Of a DNA stretch of 13,785 bases, positions 8,182-13,785 are shown piece after piece. The DNA comes from Actinobacteria bacterium UBA5975 (lineage in GTDB: Bacteria; Actinomycetota; Actinomycetes; Nanopelagicales; Nanopelagicaceae): contig DJBN01000068.1 of NCBI GenBank assembly GCA_002430075.1, positions 472-14,256 on the forward strand. The letters run 5' to 3'. The number at the start of each line of letters is the position of its first letter. The stretch's first letter is position 1. A model generated the notes under the pieces. The model made no database searches. It worked only from the letters and a program-made list of their open reading frames with translations, and was not told where the DNA came from. The translations under genes were made by a program, and so were the position numbers.

Positions 8182-9053
8182 GCGACGGCTTCTTAGTAGT
8201 CGATAAAGCAGGCGGCATGACAAGCCACGATGTAGTCGCAGTCGGCCGTAAAGCACTTGGTACCAAAAAGGTTGGCCATGCGGGAACTCTTGATCCAATG
8301 GCAACCGGTATTTTGGTTCTCGGTTTCGGTAACGGAACTCGATTATTGCAATACATCACAGAAGGCGATAAATCGTATCTAGCAACAATTGTCCTTGGTG
8401 TATCAACTGTGACAGATGATAAAGAAGGCGAAGTATTGGCTTCGACCAATGCGTCATTTGTTTCTGAAGACGACATTAAAAAATGCTTGTCGGTAATGAT
8501 TGGAACTATTGCTCAACGACCATCCTCAGTCTCTGCCGTCAAAGTTGGGGGAGAACGCGCTTATGACAGAGTCAGAGCAGGCGAGAAATTTGAACTCGAT
8601 GCTCGCCAAATAACTATTACCCAGCTCGATATCCTGGACATTCGCCCGTTAGGTGCAACAACTGAAGTTGATATTGAAGTTACCTGTTCTGCAGGAACTT
8701 TTATACGTGCCATTGCACGTGATCTGGGCGAGGAATTGGCAGTTGGCGGACATTTAAGCGCCCTGCGACGCACGCGAGTTGCCGGCTTCACCGAAAAAGA
8801 TGCGGTCTCATTTGATGATCTCAAGGCTCAGAAATTTGTATCGCTAGATCTGGTGGAAGTCGCACGTGTAACTTTTATGCCACGAGAATTAACGCTTGCC
8901 GAAGTTCAGGAGCTCTCTTTTGGAAGACCGCTTACTGAAAATGGAAATACAGTTATCAATGCCGCTATTTCTCCGGATAATCGCTTAATCGCCCTCCTTA
9001 AAGATGAAGGTGGTAAAGCTAAACCCATCGCCGTTTTTGCGGCAGCGAACTAG
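8178..9053 (+). CDS. truB: tRNA pseudouridine(55) synthase TruB
   Basis: TruB isomerises U55 to pseudouridine in the T-loop of nearly all tRNAs. The 291-residue protein has [18 protein letters not shown] at the N-terminus, the catalytic motif GTLDPMATG at residues 36-44 with the nucleophile Asp39, [20 protein letters not shown] near 115-133, and [15 protein letters not shown] near 174-188, all family signatures. A short C-terminal region after about residue 225 resembles the actinobacterial TruB C-terminal domain in position. The start shares ATGA with the rbfA stop, so expression is probably coupled. Stop is TAG at 9051-9053; ribF starts 18 bp later. Nothing odd was seen. Confidence 0.96.
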   Translation: MSDGFLVVDKAGGMTSHDVVAVGRKALGTKKVGHAGTLDPMATGILVLGFGNGTRLLQYITEGDKSYLATIVLGVSTVTDDKEGEVLASTNASFVSEDDIKKCLSVMIGTIAQRPSSVSAVKVGGERAYDRVRAGEKFELDARQITITQLDILDIRPLGATTEVDIEVTCSAGTFIRAIARDLGEELAVGGHLSALRRTRVAGFTEKDAVSFDDLKAQKFVSLDLVEVARVTFMPRELTLAEVQELSFGRPLTENGNTVINAAISPDNRLIALLKDEGGKAKPIAVFAAAN

Positions 9054-9071
9054 GTAAGGCAAGATTGTCAT

Positions 9072-9959
9072 ATGTCTGAGACCAACGTCGTAGTTATCGG
9101 CGTTTTTGATGGAGTCCACAAGGGTCATCAAGCGCTGCTCAAGCGCGCCAAAGAGATTGCCGATGGTCGTTCGATTATCGCCTTAACCTTTGATCCGCAT
9201 CCCACCACAGTCTTTGCTCCAGATAAAGCGCCAACTATGCTTACAACTTTGGCAGATCGTGTGGAACTTTTGAAAATTCATAACGCAGATCAGGTTGCTG
9301 TGATGAAATTTAACGAGAAATTTGCTGCAATGTCGCCAGAGGATTTTGTGGAAACAGTCCTTGTTAATCAACTGCATGCAAGTGCCGTGATTGTCGGAGA
9401 GAATTTTACCTATGGCCATAAGGCTGCTGGCAACTCTACTTCCCTTATTAAATCAGGGGAAGTTCACAATTTCTCTGTTGATGTGCAGGTGCTCCAGGCC
9501 GATACTGAAGTTATTTCATCTTCCCGGATTCGAAAGCTTGTTATTGATGGCAAAGTTGAGGAGGCAAGAACTCTTCTCTCACGCCCACACCGCCTAGATG
9601 GCGTAGTTGTGCATGGAGAAAAACGCGGACGCGAAATCGGTTACCCAACTGCAAACCTTGGCGCACTTGAAGGCCAAACAATTCCAGCAGATGGCGTGTA
9701 TGCAGGCTGGCTCACAGTAGGGATTAATTTCTGGCCAGCTGCGATTTCAATTGGCACCAATCCAACTTTCGAAGGTGTACGTGGGCGACAGGTCGAGGCA
9801 TATGCCCTTGATCAAGAAGGTCTTGAACTCTACGATAAGAATGCATCGATAGAATTTGGGTGGTTCTTACGTCCAACGTTAAAATTTGATGGTTTAGAAG
9901 AGCTACTTGTGCAGATGAAGTTAGATTGCGATAAGGCAAGGGAATTAACTGAAAAATAG
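9072..9959 (+). CDS. ribF: Bifunctional riboflavin kinase / FAD synthetase RibF
   Basis: RibF phosphorylates riboflavin to FMN and then adenylates FMN to FAD. The 295-residue protein has an N-terminal nucleotidyltransferase domain with GVFDGVHKGHQ at residues 10-20 (HKGH is the HxGH-type site), FDPHP, IVGENFTYGHKAAGN and the ISSSRIR element. The C-terminal riboflavin kinase domain starts near residue 170 with RPHRLDGVVVHGEKRGREIGYPTANL (PTAN at 192-195), followed by ADGVYAGWL and SIGTNPTF. The start is fixed: the same frame has the TAG codon at 9051-9053 and no other start codon before 9072. This gives a short N-terminus compared with many actinobacterial RibF proteins, which carry an extra leading segment. 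The ribosome-binding site is weak (TAAGG at 9055-9059). Confidence 0.95.
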   Translation: MSETNVVVIGVFDGVHKGHQALLKRAKEIADGRSIIALTFDPHPTTVFAPDKAPTMLTTLADRVELLKIHNADQVAVMKFNEKFAAMSPEDFVETVLVNQLHASAVIVGENFTYGHKAAGNSTSLIKSGEVHNFSVDVQVLQADTEVISSSRIRKLVIDGKVEEARTLLSRPHRLDGVVVHGEKRGREIGYPTANLGALEGQTIPADGVYAGWLTVGINFWPAAISIGTNPTFEGVRGRQVEAYALDQEGLELYDKNASIEFGWFLRPTLKFDGLEELLVQMKLDCDKARELTEK

Positions 9960-10092
9960 GCTCAAATTGCAGCTCGATTTCACTTATCCAAAGCCCGCAG
10001 GTAAACTTCCACACGTCCAACGAGTAATCGATTTCCCGTGATCCAAACCGGGGGGCCTCTTGAACAGTAGTACTGAATGAAAAGGAAATGAC
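9960..10092 (+). promoter_or_regulatory. rpsO leader: candidate hairpin and RBS
   Basis: A 133-bp spacer between ribF and rpsO. A hairpin can be drawn with CCCG (10035-10038) pairing CGGG (10049-10052) around a ten-base loop, extendable by T-G wobbles. The G-rich decamer CCGGGGGGCC at 10048-10057 recurs in the pnp leader. AAGGAA (10082-10087) precedes the rpsO ATG. S15 represses its own mRNA through leader structures in several phyla, so autoregulation is plausible, but I cannot match this sequence to a known class. No convincing promoter or T-tailed terminator was found. Confidence 0.3.
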
Positions 10093-10362
10093 ATGGCATT
10101 AACACCAGAAGTAAAGAAAGAAATCATTACAAAGTACGGCTCATCAGCTACTGATACAGGAAGCCCAGAAGCTCAGGTCGCTCTGTTGTCACGTCGTATT
10201 GAAGACATCACAACACACTTAAAGACAAACCCACATGACCACCACAACCGTCGTGGACTTTTGCTCCTCGTCGGTCGTCGTCGTCGTATTTTGCAGTACC
10301 TTGCAAAGACAGATATCAGCCGTTATCGCGCAATTATCGAGAAGCTCGGTATTCGCCGCTAA
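10093..10362 (+). CDS. rpsO: 30S ribosomal protein S15
   Basis: S15 is a primary binding protein of the central domain of 16S rRNA and contacts 23S rRNA in bridge B4. The 89-residue length is exactly that of the family. Signatures: [42 protein letters not shown] and [19 protein letters not shown]. The start follows AAGGAA by five bases. The codon choice leans to C-ending and frequent codons, as expected of a highly expressed gene. It lies between ribF and pnp, the classical rpsO-pnp pairing. Confidence 0.98.
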   Translation: MALTPEVKKEIITKYGSSATDTGSPEAQVALLSRRIEDITTHLKTNPHDHHNRRGLLLLVGRRRRILQYLAKTDISRYRAIIEKLGIRR

Positions 10363-10382
10363 TTCCAGATAGAACTCAATTA

Positions 10383-10519
10383 GTAAGAATTACACGCCGG
10401 GGGGCCAATGGTCCTCGGTAGTGGTTTCCAGATGAATTCATCTGTGAACTTCGATCGAAGATTCATTTGTTTCGCCTCGCGTGTAGTTACCGCTCCAAAG
10501 TGCGTTCTTCGCACCTCGG
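10383..10519 (+). promoter_or_regulatory. Structured pnp 5' leader, probable Actino-pnp RNA
   Basis: The rpsO-pnp spacer folds well by eye. A closing stem pairs GTAA (10383-10386) and TACACGC (10391-10397) with GCGTGTA (10479-10485) and TTAC (10487-10490). Inside are GGGGGCC-AAT-GGTCCTC (10400-10416, with wobbles); the palindromes CAGATGAATTCATCTG (10429-10444) and CTTCGATCGAAG (10449-10460); then outside, GTGCG-TTCTT-CGCAC (10500-10514). The Actino-pnp motif is a published conserved actinobacterial RNA located in 5' UTRs of PNPase genes; assignment rests on position, phylum and structure, not on a model search. PNPase and RNase III autoregulation of rpsO-pnp leaders is known elsewhere, so a feedback role is plausible. 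Confidence 0.65.
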
Positions 10520-10537
10520 AAAAGAGATAAACGAATC

Positions 10538-10545
10538 AAAGGAGG
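10538..10545 (+). promoter_or_regulatory. Strong Shine-Dalgarno of pnp
   Basis: AAAGGAGG lies four bases before the ATG at 10550 and is the closest match to the anti-Shine-Dalgarno in the window. It decides the pnp start and suggests translation could be controlled by access to this site from the structured leader upstream. Confidence 0.8.
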
Positions 10546-10549
10546 ACCC

Positions 10550-12751
10550 ATGGAGGGTCAAGACGTAAAGACAGCAGTAGCCGTTATCGATAACGGAAAG
10601 TTCGGAAAGCGAGAGATTCGCTTTGAAACAGGTCGCCTTGCAAAGCAGGCAGCAGGGGCTGCAGCAGTATTCCTAGATGATCAAACAATGATCTTCTCAG
10701 CGACTACAGCTTCAAAGACACCTAAAGACCAATTCGACTTCTTCCCACTCACCGTGGATGTTGAAGAGAAGATGTATGCCATAGGCAAGATTCCAGGCTC
10801 ATTCTTCCGTCGTGAAGGTCGTCCATCAGAAGAGGCAATTCTTACCTGTCGTTTGATTGACCGCCCATTGCGCCCATCATTTATTAAGGGACTTCGTAAT
10901 GAAGTTCAGATCGTTGTGACTGTAATGGCGCTAGATCCAGATCATATGTATGACGTTATTGCGATTAACGCTGCATCAATGTCTACACAACTTGCAGGTC
11001 TACCATTTTCTGGCCCTATCGGCGGTGTACGTGTTGCACTTATCGAAGGTCAGTGGGTTGCATTCCCTAACCACTCACAGGTCGAAAATGCAGTCTTTGA
11101 CATGGTCGTTGCCGGTCGCGTAACGGCCGATGATGTTGCAATCATGATGGTTGAAGCAGAAGCGACAACTCGCACAATCGGTCTTATCTCAGAGGGTGCA
11201 GCAGCACCAACAGAGGAAATTGTTGCGCAAGGCCTCGATGCTGCAAAGCCATTTATCCGCATTCTCTGCGAAGCACAGTCAAAGCTTGCAGCAGTTGCTG
11301 CAAAGCCAACAGCTGAATTCCCTGTATTCCTTGATTACCAAGATGACGTCTTTGCAGCAGTTGAAAAAGCCGCCAAAGACGATCTTTCAAAGGCTCTTAC
11401 AATCTCAGGCAAGCAAGAGCGTGAAACAAAGATTGATGAGATTTCTGCATCAACGAAGGAATCTGTTTCTGCAGCCTTTGAAGGCCGCGAAAAGGAAGTT
11501 CCTGCGGCTTTCCGTTCATTGACTAAGAAGCTTGTACGTCAGCGCGTATTGCGTGACAAGATCCGCATGGATGGTCGTGGACTTCGCGATATCCGTGCAC
11601 TCTCTGCAGAGGTAGAAGTTATTCCTCGCGTACATGGTTCAGCAATCTTCGAGCGTGGAGAGACTCAAATCCTCGGTGTTACAACACTTAATATGCTTAA
11701 GATGGAACAGCAGCTCGACACAATGAGTCCTGAGAAGTCAAAGCGTTATATGCACAACTACAACTTCCCACCATATTCAACTGGTGAAACAGGTCGCGTA
11801 GGAACACCAAAGCGTCGCGAAATCGGCCACGGTGCTCTTGCTGAGCGCGCACTACTTCCTGTACTTCCAACTCGCGAAGAGTTCCCTTACGCAATCCGTC
11901 AGGTCTCTGAAGCACTTGGCTCAAATGGATCTACCTCAATGGGTTCTGTCTGTGCATCGACTCTTTCAATGCTTCAAGCTGGTGTCCCACTTAAGGCCCC
12001 AGTTGCAGGTATCGCAATGGGTCTTATCTCAGATACTGTCGATGGCAAGGTTGAATACGTTGCACTGACAGATATTCTCGGTGCAGAAGATGCATTTGGA
12101 GATATGGACTTTAAGGTTGCTGGAACTAAAGATTTCGTTACAGCGCTTCAACTTGATACTAAACTCGATGGAATTCCTGCATCAGTTCTTGCTGCTGCAC
12201 TTCTTCAAGCAAAGGAAGCGCGTCTTGCGATTCTCGATGTCATGAATGAGGCTATCGATGCTCCAGATGAGATGAGCCAATACGCTCCTCGCATCATCTC
12301 TGTAAAGATTCCAGTAGATCAGATTGGTGCAGTAATCGGTCCTAAGGGCAAGATCATCAATCAGATTCAGGATGAGACAGGCGCTGATATCTCTATCGAA
12401 GATGATGGAACTATCTATATCGGCGCAACTGATGGCCCATCTGCCGAGGCAGCTCGTGCGCAGATCAATGCGATTGCTAATCCTCAGATGCCAGAGGTTG
12501 GAGAGCGATACCTCGGTACTGTGGTCAAGCTTGCAACATTCGGTGCGTTTATTTCATTGATGCCAGGTAAAGATGGCTTGCTCCACGTATCTCAGATCCG
12601 CAAGATGCACGGTGGAAAGCGAATTGAAAATCTTGAAGAAGTCATGAAGGTCGGAGACAAGATTCAGGTAGAAATCGGCGAGATTGATCCAAAGGGTAAG
12701 CTCTCTTTGGTTCCAGTGCTCGAAGATGGAAGCATGCCAGCAGCTGAATAA
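10550..12751 (+). CDS. pnp: Polynucleotide phosphorylase (PNPase / GPSI)
   Basis: PNPase is a trimeric 3'-5' phosphorolytic exoribonuclease and RNA tailing enzyme; actinobacterial members have also been described as guanosine pentaphosphate synthetase. The 733-residue protein shows the full domain order: first RNase PH-like core (about 20-150, FFRREGRP at 85-92), helical domain (about 250-340), second catalytic core (about 345-560), KH domain with GPKG at 597-600, and S1 domain from about 651 ([24 protein letters not shown]). Catalytic features in core two include SNGSTSMGS at 458-466 (phosphate binding) and Asp514 and Asp520 in [10 protein letters not shown], equivalent to E. coli Asp486 and Asp492. 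The start has a strong AAAGGAGG. The TAA abuts the ATG of the M16 peptidase gene. Confidence 0.98.
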   Translation: MEGQDVKTAVAVIDNGKFGKREIRFETGRLAKQAAGAAAVFLDDQTMIFSATTASKTPKDQFDFFPLTVDVEEKMYAIGKIPGSFFRREGRPSEEAILTCRLIDRPLRPSFIKGLRNEVQIVVTVMALDPDHMYDVIAINAASMSTQLAGLPFSGPIGGVRVALIEGQWVAFPNHSQVENAVFDMVVAGRVTADDVAIMMVEAEATTRTIGLISEGAAAPTEEIVAQGLDAAKPFIRILCEAQSKLAAVAAKPTAEFPVFLDYQDDVFAAVEKAAKDDLSKALTISGKQERETKIDEISASTKESVSAAFEGREKEVPAAFRSLTKKLVRQRVLRDKIRMDGRGLRDIRALSAEVEVIPRVHGSAIFERGETQILGVTTLNMLKMEQQLDTMSPEKSKRYMHNYNFPPYSTGETGRVGTPKRREIGHGALAERALLPVLPTREEFPYAIRQVSEALGSNGSTSMGSVCASTLSMLQAGVPLKAPVAGIAMGLISDTVDGKVEYVALTDILGAEDAFGDMDFKVAGTKDFVTALQLDTKLDGIPASVLAAALLQAKEARLAILDVMNEAIDAPDEMSQYAPRIISVKIPVDQIGAVIGPKGKIINQIQDETGADISIEDDGTIYIGATDGPSAEAARAQINAIANPQMPEVGERYLGTVVKLATFGAFISLMPGKDGLLHVSQIRKMHGGKRIENLEEVMKVGDKIQVEIGEIDPKGKLSLVPVLEDGSMPAAE

Positions 12752-13785
12752 ATGACAGTCAGACGTGCAGTTCACGCAAGTGGTCTGCGCATTGTTACGG
12801 AAGAAGTTCCGTCAGTGCGCAGCGCCGCTGTGGGAATCTGGGTCAATGTAGGTTCACGTGATGAAACGCCAGCAACTGCCGGCGCTTCTCACTTTTTAGA
12901 GCACCTTCTCTTTAAGGGAACAACCAGTAGAACTGCTCTAGAAATTTCTTCTTCCATCGAATCTGTCGGTGGTGAAATGAATGCCTTTACATCAAAGGAG
13001 TACACCTGTTTTTACGCTCGGGTAATCGATACCGATTTACCTATGGCGATCAACGTTGTCAGCGATTTAATTACTTCTTCTATTGTGACCGCGCTCGATG
13101 TTGATGCCGAACGCAAAGTAGTGCTTGAAGAGATAGCGATGCGCGATGATGATCCAAGTGATCTCGTGCACGATCTCTTCAGCGATACATATTACGGAGA
13201 TACACCCATCGGTCGCCCTATTTTAGGAACTGTCGAATCCATAAGGGGAATGTCTCGAGGTACTGTCTTTAACTACTATAAAAAGAAGTATTTGCCGCAA
13301 GATCTAGTTGTTGCAGTAGCGGGAAATATTAAACATAAGCGCGTCGTCGCTATGGTTGAGGAGGCACTTTCTCGTGATAATTTCCTCGATGTACTTGCAG
13401 CTCCTGTTATCCGCCCCAATACAACGGTAAAGAATACGCGCCAACAATCTGTAGGTCTTATGTATAAAAAGAGCGAGCAGGCTCATATGTTCTACGGAAT
13501 GCAAGGCGTTGCTCGGGCCGATGACCGTCGTTTTGCGATGGGGGTCTTATCTGCGGCCCTTGGTGGCGGAATGTCATCACGGCTTTTCCAAGAGATTCGC
13601 GAGAAGCGTGGGTTGGCATACTCTGTCTATGCATATGCACAGCAATTTGCCGGTTCCGGAGTGCTCGGTTTTTATGCCGGATGCAACCCTGCAAAGGCTA
13701 TTGAGGTAGTTCAGATTATCCAGTCGGTACTTACTGATGTGGCAGAGAATGGAATGACTCATGAAGAAATCGAACGCGCCAAGGG
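12752..13785 (+). CDS. M16 family zinc metallopeptidase (processing-peptidase-like), 3'-truncated
   Basis: The frame runs open from ATG 12752 to the window edge (344 full codons), so the C-terminus is missing. It is an M16 peptidase of the insulinase/mitochondrial-processing-peptidase type. The inverted zinc motif HFLEH gives His47, Glu50 and His51; the distal zinc ligand is Glu127 in LEEIAMRDDDP, the usual about 75 residues on. Other family marks are FKGTTSRTALEI, GGEMNAFTSKEYTCFYARV, and in the second domain LGGGMSSRLFQEIREKRGLAYSVYA, which corresponds to the substrate-binding R/Y region. No signal peptide is visible, so it is probably cytoplasmic. Full-length relatives have about 420-450 residues. 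Its ATG immediately follows the pnp TAA without its own ribosome-binding site, so coupling to pnp is likely. The homolog next to pnp in mycobacteria is called pepR; substrates are not established. Confidence 0.94.
   Translation, partial: MTVRRAVHASGLRIVTEEVPSVRSAAVGIWVNVGSRDETPATAGASHFLEHLLFKGTTSRTALEISSSIESVGGEMNAFTSKEYTCFYARVIDTDLPMAINVVSDLITSSIVTALDVDAERKVVLEEIAMRDDDPSDLVHDLFSDTYYGDTPIGRPILGTVESIRGMSRGTVFNYYKKKYLPQDLVVAVAGNIKHKRVVAMVEEALSRDNFLDVLAAPVIRPNTTVKNTRQQSVGLMYKKSEQAHMFYGMQGVARADDRRFAMGVLSAALGGGMSSRLFQEIREKRGLAYSVYAYAQQFAGSGVLGFYAGCNPAKAIEVVQIIQSVLTDVAENGMTHEEIERAK

Noticed and set aside
9724..10020. Minus-strand frame of 98 codons overlapping the end of ribF and the rpsO leader.
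   Set aside because: Mostly antisense to the conserved riboflavin kinase domain; low-quality composition and no ribosome-binding site seen.
9960..10092. tRNA gene sought on either strand in the ribF-rpsO spacer.
   Set aside because: No cloverleaf, acceptor stem or T-loop consensus could be assembled.
13304..13762. Short frames on both strands near the right end (13304-13504, 13458-13694, 13509-13709, 13577-13762).
   Set aside because: All lie within the continuous M16 peptidase frame, which has its zinc motif and conserved second domain.

Overview
The window is a stretch of core housekeeping chromosome from an actinobacterium. Evidence for the phylum: the ProRS N-terminus (MSTLFLRTLRDDPADAEVPS), the long Pro/Gly/Arg-rich IF-2 linker with RPGNNPF units, the gene order nusA-infB-rbfA-truB-ribF-rpsO-pnp-M16 peptidase, and a structured pnp leader that matches the position and character of the actinobacterial Actino-pnp RNA. 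By eye the base composition is moderate (roughly high 40s % GC, not counted), spacers are very short, and some genes often found in this neighbourhood are missing. That suggests a streamlined, lower-GC lineage such as the freshwater Nanopelagicales (acI; Planktophila/Nanopelagicus type). The lineage is inference from style, not a measured placement.

Layout, all genes on the + strand: 1-747 ispG (5' end cut by the window); 769-2502 proS; 2503-3279 a TauE/SafE (TSUP) membrane protein; 3347-3826 rimP; 3823-4800 nusA; 4801-5034 a gene-free infB leader; 5035-7725 infB; 7750-8181 rbfA; 8178-9053 truB; 9072-9959 ribF; 9960-10092 spacer before rpsO; 10093-10362 rpsO; 10363-10549 structured pnp leader; 10550-12751 pnp; 12752-13785 M16 zinc peptidase (3' end cut by the window). 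Four junctions are overlapping or abutting: rimP/nusA and rbfA/truB share ATGA; proS/TSUP and pnp/M16 are TAA directly followed by ATG. No gene-free stretch exceeds 234 bp, and no convincing minus-strand gene, tRNA, rRNA, CRISPR or insertion sequence was seen.

The genes form a translation and RNA-metabolism cluster. RimP and RbfA mature the 30S subunit, S15 is an early 30S assembly protein, IF-2 loads initiator tRNA, ProRS charges tRNA-Pro, TruB makes psi55 in tRNA, NusA tunes transcription elongation and termination, and PNPase degrades RNA. IspG (isoprenoid precursors) and RibF (FMN/FAD) supply general metabolites.

I do not see a clearly new biological system. The most interesting material is in the leaders: a chain of three ATGA-coupled mini-ORFs before infB (4930-4990), in a gap where many actinobacteria carry ylxR, and a pnp leader that can be drawn in two mutually exclusive folds (10429-10469).
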